Assembly: GCF_020012125.1 (NCBI RefSeq)
Contig: NZ_JAIFAG010000001.1
Coordinates: 1,860,001 to 1,924,000, forward strand
Direction of reading: 5' to 3'
Source: Hymenobacter psoromatis
GTDB lineage: Bacteria; Bacteroidota; Bacteroidia; Cytophagales; Hymenobacteraceae
Length of the DNA stretch: 64,000 nt
Under the pieces are notes generated by a model. That model was given only the letters and a program-made list of their open reading frames with translations. It did not search any database and was not told where the DNA came from. Shown here piece after piece: positions 1-7,809 of this stretch. Numbering within the stretch: position 1 is the stretch's first letter; the number at the start of each line of letters is the position of its first letter. The position numbers and the translations under genes were made by a program.

Positions 1-371
1 TGCTCTGCAAATTTTAATTTCTGCGTCAAGTAAATAACGTTATCACTTTCTTTTTCCGTGGTTAAATTAACGGAAAAAGTCATCCCCTGCTTTTTGTCAA
101 TTTTAGTATAACAGAATAACCTATAATGATTGTTAACGTTTTCATAAAGCTGAAGAGAAACTTGCAGCTCCCCATCTTGTATTGGGAAGGTATACCCGTG
201 CAAATTATCAAGAATATCAAGCCCTGCCTGATTATACTGGATACTATCGGAAACCCCCTTCTTACCAGGCAGAAAAAATTTGCCAATACTTATTTTACCA
301 CTAAACTCTGCCTGTTTTAAGATGCTTGCGAATTGCCTAGCATCATAATAATAGTCATTCTGTTTTTTCAT
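1..371 (-). CDS. Partial hypothetical protein, AT-rich, runs off the left edge
   Basis: On the minus strand an uninterrupted frame begins with ATG at 371 and stays open for 123 codons to the window edge, so the C-terminus is missing. The N-terminus reads MKKQNDYYYDARQFASILKQ and later parts are mixed alpha/beta without membrane segments, a signal peptide or a motif I recognise. Codon use is AT-rich (many AAA, ATT, TAT), unlike the GC-rich genes beside it, which suggests recent acquisition or an accessory gene. No Shine-Dalgarno site is visible, as is usual in Bacteroidota. Function unknown. The full reading frame and its composition are seen directly; transfer is inference. Confidence 0.7.
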   Translation of the reverse strand, partial: MKKQNDYYYDARQFASILKQAEFSGKISIGKFFLPGKKGVSDSIQYNQAGLDILDNLHGYTFPIQDGELQVSLQLYENVNNHYRLFCYTKIDKKQGMTFSVNLTTEKESDNVIYLTQKLKFAE

Positions 372-470
372 ATCATGGCTGTTATCATACCACCACCGGC
401 ATAACATCCACAAGTATAAGTCACAACGAAGTAGCACAGCCCAAAAACTGCCTACCCCCCCACCCCGCCG

Positions 471-478
471 TACCTTTG
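471..478 (+). promoter_or_regulatory. Bacteroidota -7 promoter box (TACCTTTG)
   Basis: Exact match to TAnnTTTG, the -7 element of the Bacteroidota primary sigma factor, 36 nt before the start of the FAD-dependent dehydrogenase at 515. No clear -33 TTG element is seen. The gap 372-514 holds nothing else that I recognise. Confidence 0.55.
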
Positions 479-514
479 CCGGGCTTTAACGGCTAACTCC
501 CGTTCGCCCCGCTT

Positions 515-2083
515 ATGCCCCTGGAACTAGACCTGGCCCTACCCCCCGAGGTGGCCTACGACGAGTTGGCGCGCTACGCCGCCATCCTGGCCGCCGCCGG
601 CCTGCACCCCGGCGAGGCCGATTTCGTGCACATCCGCAAGCGCTCGCTCGATGCGCGGGGCCGCCGCCCGCTAGTGCGCCTGCGGGCTGACATTTATCTC
701 CGAGCCGAGCCCGCGCCGGCCCACGCGCTGCTGGGGCCGTGGTTTAGCTACCCCGACGTGCGCCACGCGAAGCGCCGGGTGCTAGTGGTGGGCGCGGGGC
801 CGGCCGGGCTGTTCGCGGCGCTGCGCTGCATCGAGCTGGGCATGAGGCCGATAGTACTGGAGCGGGGCCGCGACGTGCGCGCCCGCCGCCGCGATTTGGC
901 GGCCATTAACAAGGAGCACCGGGTGGACCCCGATTCCAACTACTGCTTCGGCGAGGGCGGGGCGGGCACCTATTCGGATGGCAAGCTTTACACCCGCGCC
1001 ACTAAGCGCGGCGACGTGGGGCGCATCCTGCGGCGGCTGGTGCAGCACGGCGCTACCCCCGATATTCTGGTCGATGCCCACCCCCACATCGGCACCAACA
1101 AGCTGCCCGCCGTGGTGCAGAGCCTGCGCGATGTCATTATCGCGGCCGGCGGCGAGGTGCGGTTTGAGACGCGGGTCGAGGATTTTATCCTGGAGAACAA
1201 CTACTTGCGCGGCGTAGTCACGCAGACAGGAGAGGCCATTGAGGCGGAGGCCACCGTGCTGGCCACCGGCCACTCGGCGCGCGATATCTACGAGCTGCTG
1301 CACCGGCGGGGGGTAGCCATCGAGGCCAAGCCCTTCGCGCTGGGCGTGCGCGTGGAGCACCCGCAGGCACTCATCGACCGGGCGCAGTACGGGCGGCCCG
1401 AGCGGGGCCTGCTGCCGGCCGCCAGCTACGCGCTGGTGGAGCAAACCCAGGTGCGCGAGGCCCGGCGCGGGGTGTTTTCGTTCTGCATGTGCCCCGGCGG
1501 GTTTATCGTGCCAGCGGCCACCGCACCCGGCGAAATAGTGGTGAATGGCATGAGCCCCAGCCGCCGCGACTCGCGCTTTGCCAACTCGGGCATCGTGGCT
1601 GCCGTGGAGCTGGTCGACCTCGACGTGGCCCGCCACGGCCCGCTGGCCGGCCTGCGCTTTCAGCAGGCAATAGAGCAGGCCGCCTGCCGGCTGGCGGGCG
1701 GCACCCAGGCCGCTCCAGCCCAGCTGCTGGGCGATTTTCTGCAAAAAAAGCAGTCCCCTACCCTGCTCGAAACCAGCTATCAGCCCGGCCTGGTGAGCGT
1801 AGAGTTGGATGCCATACTCGGCCCCGCCCTTAGCGAGCGGCTGCGGCAGGGCTTCCGCGCTTTCGGCCGCAAAATCCCCGATTTTGCCACCAACGCCGCC
1901 CAAATCGTGGGTGTGGAAAGCCGCACCTCGTCGCCCATCCGCATCCCGCGCGACAATGAAACGCTGCGCCATCCCACCGTGGCCGGCCTCTACCCCTGCG
2001 GCGAGGGTGCGGGCTACGCTGGCGGCATCGTGAGCGCCGCGATGGACGGCGAGCGCGTGGCGGAAGCGGTATTTGGTGAGTAG
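515..2083 (+). CDS. NAD(P)/FAD-dependent oxidoreductase (COG2509 type)
   Basis: Predicted cytoplasmic flavoprotein dehydrogenase of 522 residues. A Rossmann dinucleotide site VLVVGAGPAGLFAA lies at about residues 89-102, followed by the acidic strand end VLERG. After it comes the family signature NYCFGEGGAGTYSDGKLYTR and a C-terminal FAD contact region (YPCGEGAGYAGGIVSAAMDG). The roughly 85-residue N-terminal extension before the Rossmann motif is normal for this uncharacterised family; the physiological substrate is not known. ATG at 515 is the first start and sits 36 nt after a TAnnTTTG box. It appears monocistronic. A long antisense frame across it is a shadow. Family assignment is confident; reaction and pathway are not. 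Confidence 0.9.
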   Translation: MPLELDLALPPEVAYDELARYAAILAAAGLHPGEADFVHIRKRSLDARGRRPLVRLRADIYLRAEPAPAHALLGPWFSYPDVRHAKRRVLVVGAGPAGLFAALRCIELGMRPIVLERGRDVRARRRDLAAINKEHRVDPDSNYCFGEGGAGTYSDGKLYTRATKRGDVGRILRRLVQHGATPDILVDAHPHIGTNKLPAVVQSLRDVIIAAGGEVRFETRVEDFILENNYLRGVVTQTGEAIEAEATVLATGHSARDIYELLHRRGVAIEAKPFALGVRVEHPQALIDRAQYGRPERGLLPAASYALVEQTQVREARRGVFSFCMCPGGFIVPAATAPGEIVVNGMSPSRRDSRFANSGIVAAVELVDLDVARHGPLAGLRFQQAIEQAACRLAGGTQAAPAQLLGDFLQKKQSPTLLETSYQPGLVSVELDAILGPALSERLRQGFRAFGRKIPDFATNAAQIVGVESRTSSPIRIPRDNETLRHPTVAGLYPCGEGAGYAGGIVSAAMDGERVAEAVFGE

Positions 2084-2089
2084 CTTACA

Positions 2090-2400
2090 GCTACCGGGTC
2101 CTTGCTGAACCGGCCGAGGTGCGTATCCTGGCAGCCGGTGGCATACTTGAGGCCGTAGCCGAGCGGCCGTAGCCGGGCAGCCGGTCGAGCGCCCGCTGAA
2201 ACGCCTTTCGCCCCCGGTCACGAGCAGCCTGCCTGGCAGCGGCCGAAATTTCATTCGGCGCGGTCCAGGCCCCGCCGCAGCTTACCCTGGGCCGGTAACA
2301 AACGTGGCAGTAACTGCGCCAGGACGAAGTAGTAGAGGTCGACTTCGCAGGGAAAATCTGGCATCCGGGTTTCGGCAGCGGCCACTTTCACCGTGGCCAT
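2090..2400 (-). pseudogene. Decayed coding remnant in the 2084-2555 intergenic region
   Basis: The 472-bp gap between two plus-strand genes holds no intact gene. On the minus strand, protein-like sequence starts at ATG 2400 (MATVKVAAAETRMPDFPCEV), reaches a stop after about 49 codons, then seems to continue in other frames: a basic Ala/Arg helix (ISAAARQAARDRGRKAFQRA) and then LKYATGCQDTHLGRF up to about 2090. Three successive frames with plausible composition suggest a gene broken by at least two frameshifts. I do not recognise the family. It could also be chance coding potential in GC-rich DNA. Confidence 0.3.
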
Positions 2401-2555
2401 CCAATTTTAACGGGGTAGAGCAGGCAGGCATTTCTTAGCGAATGTTAACGTTTTGCCTCTCCCTGGACCGCCACCTTTGCCGGGAGTTTCGGGTACTGTG
2501 GTAGTCGGGTCCGCCTCATCTCCTCCTTTATCATCCCTGATTTTTTCCTAGCCTC

Positions 2556-3467
2556 ATGCACACCATTCTCGGAGCCAACGGTACTATTGCCCGCGAGCTG
2601 GGCCGCTACCTGCCGCCCCTCACGGCCGAACCCCTGCGCCTGGTCAGCCGCCAGCCGCAACAACTGAATCCGACCGATGAGCTGGTGGTCGCCGACCTTA
2701 CTGACCCGGCCCAAACCGCGCGGGCGGTGGCCGGCTCTTCGGTCGTCTATCTGGTGGCGGGCCTGCCCTACCAGGTTGCTACCTGGCAGCGCGACTGGCC
2801 GCGCATCATGACCAACGTACTCAACGCCTGCGAGCAGCACGGGGCAAAGTTGGTTTTCTTCGACAACGTGTATATGTACGGCCTGGTCGAAGGCCCCATG
2901 ACGGAAGCCACGCCCTTCAACCCCATTAGTAAAAAAGGCGAGGTGCGCGCCCGCATCGCCCACCAGCTGCTGGAGGCCATGCAGGCGGGGCGCGTCGAGG
3001 CGCTCATTGCCCGCGCCGCCGATTTCTACGGGCCGGCCATTGCCAATGCGGTGCCCAACCAGCTTATTTTCGACAACCTCAAAAAAGGCTCGGCCGCCCA
3101 GTGGCCCGGCAACCCCGACCTGCTCCACTCCCTCACCTTCACCCCCGACGCGGGCCGGGCCACGGCCCTGCTCGCCACTACGCCCGCCGCGTTTGGGCAG
3201 ACCTGGCACCTACCGACCGCCGCCCCCGCCCTTACGGCCCGGCAGGTGGCGCAGCAGGCGGCGGCGGCTTATGGCACCCGCGCCCGCATCAGCGGCTTGC
3301 CAAAGTGGCTGATGCGGGCTGTGGGCCTGTTCGTGGAGCCAGTGCGCGAGTCGGTGGAGATGTTTTATCAGTACGACCACCCGTATGTGTTCGACAGCAG
3401 CAAGTTTGAGCGGCAGTTCTTCGCGCCCACGCCCTACGCCGAGGGCATTCGGCAAGCAGCGGTCTAG
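2556..3467 (+). CDS. NAD(P)-dependent epimerase/dehydratase-like SDR protein
   Basis: A 303-residue extended short-chain dehydrogenase/reductase. The N-terminal glycine motif ILGANGTIA (residues 4-12) binds NAD(P), and a conserved VYLVAGLPY follows the fourth strand. The active-site region reads FFDNVYMYG, a Tyr position typical of NAD-dependent epimerases, and ARAADFYGP marks the substrate-binding part. Proteins of this type act on nucleotide sugars or on small ketones or aldehydes; the substrate cannot be told here. It starts at ATG 2556. A weak CACCTTTG box lies about 80 nt upstream. No operon partner. Confidence 0.85.
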   Translation: MHTILGANGTIARELGRYLPPLTAEPLRLVSRQPQQLNPTDELVVADLTDPAQTARAVAGSSVVYLVAGLPYQVATWQRDWPRIMTNVLNACEQHGAKLVFFDNVYMYGLVEGPMTEATPFNPISKKGEVRARIAHQLLEAMQAGRVEALIARAADFYGPAIANAVPNQLIFDNLKKGSAAQWPGNPDLLHSLTFTPDAGRATALLATTPAAFGQTWHLPTAAPALTARQVAQQAAAAYGTRARISGLPKWLMRAVGLFVEPVRESVEMFYQYDHPYVFDSSKFERQFFAPTPYAEGIRQAAV

Positions 3468-3636
3468 GCGGCCTTAGCATTCTGCCAACCGGCATTGGAA
3501 TGAGGTAGAGCCTCCGGCTTTGCGGCTTGTCGTTGGTTATCACGCGCCGTTGTTCAGCGCCGGGACGTAAAAGCTGGAGGCTCCACGCAGTTTGACGAAT
3601 TCCCAAACAGCTACTAAAAAACCCGGGCCTCCCGGC

Positions 3637-4221
3637 TCAGTGCCCGCGCGCCACCCGCGCCCGGATGCGGCTCAGCGACACGGGCGTGACGCCCAGATAA
3701 TTGGCCACCAGATGCTGCGGAATGCGCTCCAGAATCTTGGTTTTGCCGCTGACCAGCAGCGCCCGGTAGCGCGCTTCGGGCGAGAGCAGCAGCAGCTCGG
3801 TCAGGCGCTCGTCGGTGCCCAGCAGGTGATACTCGGCCACCAGCCGCCCGAAACGCTCGTACACCGGGCGCTCGTCGTAGAGCCCCCGCAGCACGGCGTA
3901 GTCGAACACAACCAGCTCCGTATCGGCCAGGGCTCGAATGCTGAACTGGCTGGGCCGGGCCAGCAGGCAGCCGGGGTAGTCGGCCAGCAGGTGGTTTTCA
4001 AAGAAGAAGTAGGTGGTGCGCTCCTCGCCATCGGGCCGGGGGTAGTAGAGGCGGCAGGCCCCGTGCAGCACCAGGGCCAACTCGGGCCGGTACTCGCCCG
4101 CCCGCACGAAGTACTCGCCGCGCGCCAGCTGCCGCGGCCGCAGGGCGGCGGCCAGCGGCTCCCAGTCGGCATCGGTCAGGGTAGGCACGAAGCGGTGCAG
4201 GTAAGCGCGCAGAGGATGCAT
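3637..4221 (-). CDS. Crp/Fnr family transcriptional regulator
   Basis: Cytoplasmic regulator of 194 residues. An N-terminal cyclic-nucleotide-binding-like beta-roll spans roughly residues 1-115 (LARGEYFVRAGEYRPELALV, then a GACRLYYPRPDGEE turn). A helical hinge and a C-terminal winged helix-turn-helix follow, with recognition region HLVANYLGVTPVSLSRIRAR. The cAMP-binding arginine motif is not conserved, so the effector is unknown, as for most Bacteroidota Crp-like proteins. I chose ATG 4221 (MHPLRAYLHRF) rather than an upstream start because it matches the family N-terminus. A near-consensus promoter box lies 21 nt upstream. It is convergent with the SDR gene, and 3468-3636 between them holds nothing clear. 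Confidence 0.88.
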   Translation of the reverse strand: MHPLRAYLHRFVPTLTDADWEPLAAALRPRQLARGEYFVRAGEYRPELALVLHGACRLYYPRPDGEERTTYFFFENHLLADYPGCLLARPSQFSIRALADTELVVFDYAVLRGLYDERPVYERFGRLVAEYHLLGTDERLTELLLLSPEARYRALLVSGKTKILERIPQHLVANYLGVTPVSLSRIRARVARGH

Positions 4222-4242
4222 GGGCAAAGAAGTTGTGGGCGG

Positions 4243-4250
4243 TAAATTTA
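4243..4250 (-). promoter_or_regulatory. Near-consensus -7 box (TAAATTTA) of the Crp/Fnr gene
   Basis: Minus-strand TAAATTTA differs from TAnnTTTG in its last base and lies 21 nt before the start at 4221. Confidence 0.3.
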
Positions 4251-4338
4251 CCCACCGAAAGTAGCGCCTCCAGCGGCCCCTAGCTGCTAGCTTTCGTTCC
4301 TGCGTAAGCCCCACCGTACAATCTCCCTACCCCCCGCG

Positions 4339-4388
4339 TAGCCAGCCGCGCCAGCGGCGTATCTGCGAAATCCGTTTAAATCTGCGAT
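4339..4388 (+). repeat. Interspersed repeat (GCGTATCTGCGAAATCCG family), copy 1
   Basis: A 50-bp sequence containing GCGTATCTGCGAAATCCG and ending in AATCTGCGATTT directly before the ATG at 4391. Related copies lie at 17897-17958 (inverted) and 18121-18180. It therefore forms the immediate leader of the CoA-binding protein gene. Confidence 0.6.
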
Positions 4389-4390
4389 TT

Positions 4391-4753
4391 ATGAAGACCC
4401 TCGTTCTCGGTGCCACCGACAATCCCGACCGCTACGCCTACAAGGCCGTGCATTCGCTCAAAAGCCACGGCCACGAAGTGGTGCCCGTGGGCATCCGCAG
4501 AGGCCAGGTGGCCGGCCTACCCATTCATACCGACCGGCCCCAGGAAGCAGGGGTAGACACCGTGACGCTCTACGTGGGTCCGCAAAACCAGCCCGCTTGG
4601 TACGACTACATTCTGAGCCTCAAGCCCCGGCGTATCATCTTCAACCCCGGCACCGAAAACCCCGAATTGGAACAAAAAGCCCAGGCCCAGGGCATTATGA
4701 CCGAGGAGGCTTGTACGCTGGTAATGCTGAGCGTGGGGCAATACGATAAGTAG
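4391..4753 (+). CDS. CoA-binding protein (YccU-like)
   Basis: A 120-residue single-domain Rossmann protein of the CoA_binding_2 family. The start MKTLVLGATDNPDRYAYKAV gives the first strand and glycine turn; HEVVPVGIRRGQV, VTLYVGPQNQ and IIFNPGTENPEL give the succeeding strands, matching the CoA-binding half of succinyl-CoA synthetase alpha. Such proteins bind CoA, but their cellular role is unknown. The ATG at 4391 follows a repeat element directly. It is followed by an intrinsic terminator, so it is probably monocistronic. Confidence 0.9.
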   Translation: MKTLVLGATDNPDRYAYKAVHSLKSHGHEVVPVGIRRGQVAGLPIHTDRPQEAGVDTVTLYVGPQNQPAWYDYILSLKPRRIIFNPGTENPELEQKAQAQGIMTEEACTLVMLSVGQYDK

Positions 4754-4784
4754 CCTTCCATCAATAATTTATCCATTAATTTTC

Positions 4785-4815
4785 AAAGCTCCGGCCAACA
4801 GCCGGAGCTTTTTTT
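4785..4815 (+). terminator. Intrinsic terminator after the CoA-binding protein gene
   Basis: Ten-base-pair stem AAGCTCCGGC / GCCGGAGCTT with a CAACA loop, followed by a run of seven T. Confidence 0.9.
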
Positions 4816-4919
4816 GGTCTTCTCTCTAAATTTCTACTCGCCCAGGCAACCCCTACCCCCCGCCCCGCATCTACCGCTCCAAACACTCTTTCGCCCCTGC
4901 CCTACCCCTACCTTTCCGC

Positions 4920-5459
4920 GTGACTGAGCCCGACCTCATCGCCGCCTGCCTGCGGGCCGAGCCCCGCGCTCAGCGCCAGCTCTACGACCAGTTCGCGGGG
5001 CTGATGCTGACGGTGTGCCGCCGCTACCTGAAGCGCCCCGAAGATGCCGAAGAAGCCCTGCTGCTGGGCTTTGCCAAGGTGTTTCGGGCGCTACCCACCT
5101 TCCGGCAGGAAGGCTCGTTTGAGGGTTGGATTCGGCGCATTATGGTCAATGAGGCGCTGATGGAGCTGCGCCGCCGCGAGCCGCTGCACCTCTCATTCGA
5201 GGACTTTGCGCAGCCGGAAAGCCTGGCCGTTACGCCCGCCACCGCCGATACTCAGCTGCAAGCCGATGAGCTGCTGGCCCTGCTCCAAACCCTACCCCCC
5301 GGCTACCGCGCCGTGTTCAACCTTTATGCGGTGGAAGGGTATTCGCACCCCGAAATCGCGGCGCTGCTGGGTATTTCGGAGGGCACCAGCAAGTCGCAGC
5401 TCAGCAAGGCGCGGGCGATGCTGCAACGCAAGCTAGCGCCGCAAACCACGTCTTTTTAG
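4920..5459 (+). CDS. RNA polymerase ECF sigma factor
   Basis: A 179-residue sigma-70 family factor with regions 2 and 4 only. Region 2 runs from about residue 10 to 85 (QRQLYDQFAGLMLTVCRRYL, then FEGWIRRIMVNEALMELRRR). Region 4 is LPPGYRAVFNLYAVEGYSHP followed by the helix-turn-helix EIAALLGISEGTSKSQLSKA. The usual acidic region 2.2 signature is replaced by AEEALLLGFAKVF, a mild oddity. The start is GTG at 4920, 3 nt after TACCTTTC. The anti-sigma-like gene starts 13 nt downstream and an outer-membrane protein gene follows, so this is probably an autoregulated envelope-response operon. Confidence 0.92.
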   Translation: MTEPDLIAACLRAEPRAQRQLYDQFAGLMLTVCRRYLKRPEDAEEALLLGFAKVFRALPTFRQEGSFEGWIRRIMVNEALMELRRREPLHLSFEDFAQPESLAVTPATADTQLQADELLALLQTLPPGYRAVFNLYAVEGYSHPEIAALLGISEGTSKSQLSKARAMLQRKLAPQTTSF

Positions 5460-5472
5460 CTCTCCTATTCTA

Positions 5473-6483
5473 ATGGCTTCTGATAACGACCTCGACGACT
5501 TGTTTCGCCAGCAGCTGGGCCCGCACGCCACGCCGCCGAGCGCGGACTTGCAGCGCCACCTGGCCGAGCTGGCCGAGGCCGAGCGCCTGGATTCCCTGTT
5601 TCGGGCGGGGCTGGGGAGCCATGCTTCCCCGCCCCGCCGCGCGCTGTGGGAGCGCCTGGAGGATGAGCACCTGCACCCGCCGGTACGCCGGCGGCGGGGG
5701 ATAGTGGCCTGGTGGCAGCTATCGGCGGCGGCCATGCTGCTGCTGGCGCTGCTGGCCGGCGGCCTGTGGCGCAGCGGCTACCTGGGGCCGCGCCCCGGCC
5801 TTGCCGTGGGCAAGCCCGCGGTGCGGCTGGCCACCGGCTCTTCGATAGCAAGTAGCGCGAGGCCGGCTGCTCCAACAGCTTCGAGCCAGCCTATTGATAA
5901 AAATCTAGCTAATAATACTATAGCTCAGCCAGAAAAGGAAAAACAGGAAAATTTGACCCGCCAGGCAACGGCTGGCCGCCTGGTGCTATCTAGCCACCCG
6001 ATAGCCGCTACTACCCGGCCGCGCCGCACCGCCGCGGGGCCCCAAGTAGCTAGCAGCTTCTCTGCTCAACGCCGGCAGCCGGACGCGGCCGCCGGTCCAC
6101 TGGCTACCACCGGGCGGCGGCACAACGCGGCCAGCCAGCCCCACCTGCCTACCCCCCGCGTAGCCCCGGAAACGCCGGCTTCGCTCGAAACGCCCCCGCA
6201 AGCTATTGCCGCCGCGGTACCCATCGCCCCGGCTGGCATTGTGGAGGTAGACGTGCGACGCGGCCCCGAACCTACCCGCCCGGCCCCTACCCCCACAGTA
6301 GCCGCCACGGAGCCCCGGCCCGAGCGGCGGCCCCGGCTGCGCCTCGGCGGCCTGCTGCGCCAGGCCGACCGCCTGGCGCACGGTGAAGGCGTGAGCCTGG
6401 CCGACGCCACCGGCCCGGCCGAAAGCCTGACCGTACAGGCCCGCATCGGCGGCCGCCTGGTCAGCAAAACCATTCAGCTTTAA
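5473..6483 (+). CDS. Anti-sigma-like single-pass membrane protein
   Basis: A 336-residue protein encoded 13 nt after the ECF sigma gene. The cytoplasmic N-terminus (about residues 1-75) carries two copies of one motif, DDLFRQQLGPHATPP and DSLFRAGLGSHASPP, each followed by a short helix. A basic stretch PVRRRRG precedes one transmembrane helix (about residues 78-98, LSAAAMLLLALLAGG). The rest is a low-complexity Pro/Ala/Thr-rich periplasmic region ending in a small conserved tail (LADATGPAESLTVQARIGGR). Position, topology and size match the membrane anti-sigma partners found beside ECF factors, but there is no canonical zinc-binding anti-sigma (HxxxCxxC) motif. The role as sigma inhibitor is inference. 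Confidence 0.65.
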   Translation: MASDNDLDDLFRQQLGPHATPPSADLQRHLAELAEAERLDSLFRAGLGSHASPPRRALWERLEDEHLHPPVRRRRGIVAWWQLSAAAMLLLALLAGGLWRSGYLGPRPGLAVGKPAVRLATGSSIASSARPAAPTASSQPIDKNLANNTIAQPEKEKQENLTRQATAGRLVLSSHPIAATTRPRRTAAGPQVASSFSAQRRQPDAAAGPLATTGRRHNAASQPHLPTPRVAPETPASLETPPQAIAAAVPIAPAGIVEVDVRRGPEPTRPAPTPTVAATEPRPERRPRLRLGGLLRQADRLAHGEGVSLADATGPAESLTVQARIGGRLVSKTIQL

Positions 6484-6571
6484 CTTTTTAGACCCGGATT
6501 TACCTACTTGTTGCCCTACCCCCGCCGGGGTAGCCGGCTCTGTCACAGCCCTTTCTCAACCTTTTTTTATC

Positions 6572-7699
6572 ATGAAATCCGTTCTTTTTGCCGCCGCTCT
6601 AGCCTTGCTGGGGGCCGCCGCCACTACGGCCCAGGGCCGCGCCCTACCCCCCTCGCCCACCGATACCATCGTGGTGCGCCTACCTAATAAGGTGCTGATG
6701 ACGCTGGTAGTGCGCGATGCCCAGCAGCTGCGCCAGCTGCCGCAGTACCACCTCGACTCGCTGGTGGCGCGCCTCGGGGGCTATATAAAGCAGGCCGACG
6801 AGGCGGCCCAAAAGGCCAGCACCGACCGCGTGACGGTGCAGTATTTCCCCAACCAGGACCAGCCCGGCCAGGGTCTGCCCGAGGAGGTCCGCATCACGAC
6901 CCGCAAGCGGGGCGGGGCGGCTCGCACCAACCGCGTGGACGTGGCCCTGGACAAGGCTTTCGGGCTGAAGCTGGAGATTGACGAGAATGGCAAAAAATCT
7001 TATTCGACCCACCGCGACGAGCGCCGCCAGGCTGAGCGCGACTCGGCTCGCCAGGCGCGGAATGAGCAGCAGTCGTCTTCAACACACGTTATTTTTGACC
7101 TGGGGCTGAATGCGCTCGTGAACAACCATGTGGAGCGGGCGGCGGGCCAGCCAGGCAGCGCCCCGCCCGACCTGCGCACGGGCGGCTCGCGCTACGTCAG
7201 CTTTGGCCTTAATTTTCAGCAGCGGCTGGGCGGGCGGCGCAGCCCGCTCTACCTGGCGGTCGGCCCTGAGTTTGCCTTCAACAACTACATGCTGGAAGGT
7301 AATTACAAGTGGCTGAATCAAAATGGCTTGACTAGCACGGTGCTCGAAACTAGCGGCCGGCAATACCAGAAAACCAAGCTGGCCACTTCCACCCTCACTG
7401 TGCCGCTGATGCTACAACTTAACACGCACGGCCACAGTCACTTTCGCCTGGGGGCGGGCGGCTTCGTGGGCTACCGCCTCGCCAGCTGGACTAAACTCAA
7501 GTATTTTGAGGAGGGCACAACCTATAAGGATAAGGATTACGGCTCCTACAACCTCAACGACTGGCAGTATGGCCTGCAGGGTACAATCGGCTTTAAGACG
7601 CTGACATTCTTCGCCAAATATAGTCTTAATCCGCTATTCCGCGACGGCCAGGGCCTGCAAGCCCAAACGCTGAGCTTCGGCCTGCGCCTGCTCCATTAG
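6572..7699 (+). CDS. Outer-membrane beta-barrel protein of the ECF operon
   Basis: A 375-residue exported protein. The signal peptide is MKSVLFAAALALLGAAATTA, with likely cleavage near residues 20-26. An acidic/basic region follows (residues 30-165, with a charged helix RDERRQAERDSARQARNEQQ). Then come alternating amphipathic strands (FGLNFQQRLGG, LYLAVGPEFAFNN, FRLGAGGFVGYRLASW), ending in TLSFGLRLLH like a porin-family barrel closing strand. It lies 88 nt after the anti-sigma-like gene in the same direction and is a likely output of the sigma factor. No enzyme motif is seen. Confidence 0.7.
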   Translation: MKSVLFAAALALLGAAATTAQGRALPPSPTDTIVVRLPNKVLMTLVVRDAQQLRQLPQYHLDSLVARLGGYIKQADEAAQKASTDRVTVQYFPNQDQPGQGLPEEVRITTRKRGGAARTNRVDVALDKAFGLKLEIDENGKKSYSTHRDERRQAERDSARQARNEQQSSSTHVIFDLGLNALVNNHVERAAGQPGSAPPDLRTGGSRYVSFGLNFQQRLGGRRSPLYLAVGPEFAFNNYMLEGNYKWLNQNGLTSTVLETSGRQYQKTKLATSTLTVPLMLQLNTHGHSHFRLGAGGFVGYRLASWTKLKYFEEGTTYKDKDYGSYNLNDWQYGLQGTIGFKTLTFFAKYSLNPLFRDGQGLQAQTLSFGLRLLH

Positions 7700-7711
7700 C
7701 GGCAGTAGCGC

Positions 7712-7806
7712 AAAGTTGCCACTTCGGGCGCAAGCAAAGCGAGCAGGCGGCACCGCGCGGTGCGCACGACAATGCTCGCGGCGCTCGCGCCCGAAGTGGC
7801 AACTTC
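7712..7806. repeat. Long intergenic inverted repeat between convergent genes
   Basis: Arms at 7713-7731 and 7787-7805 are perfectly complementary (19 bp, beginning AAGTTGCCACTTCGG). The 55-base interior is GC-rich and partly self-complementary. It separates the convergent outer-membrane protein and TrmH genes and may serve as a bidirectional transcription end, although there is no T-tract. Confidence 0.85.
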
Positions 7807-7809
7807 GCG

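Noticed and set aside
782..2254. 490-aa antisense frame over the FAD-dependent dehydrogenase gene
   Set aside because: A GC-rich shadow frame; the plus-strand protein is clearly conserved and the antisense translation is rich in His, Gly and Arg without domains.
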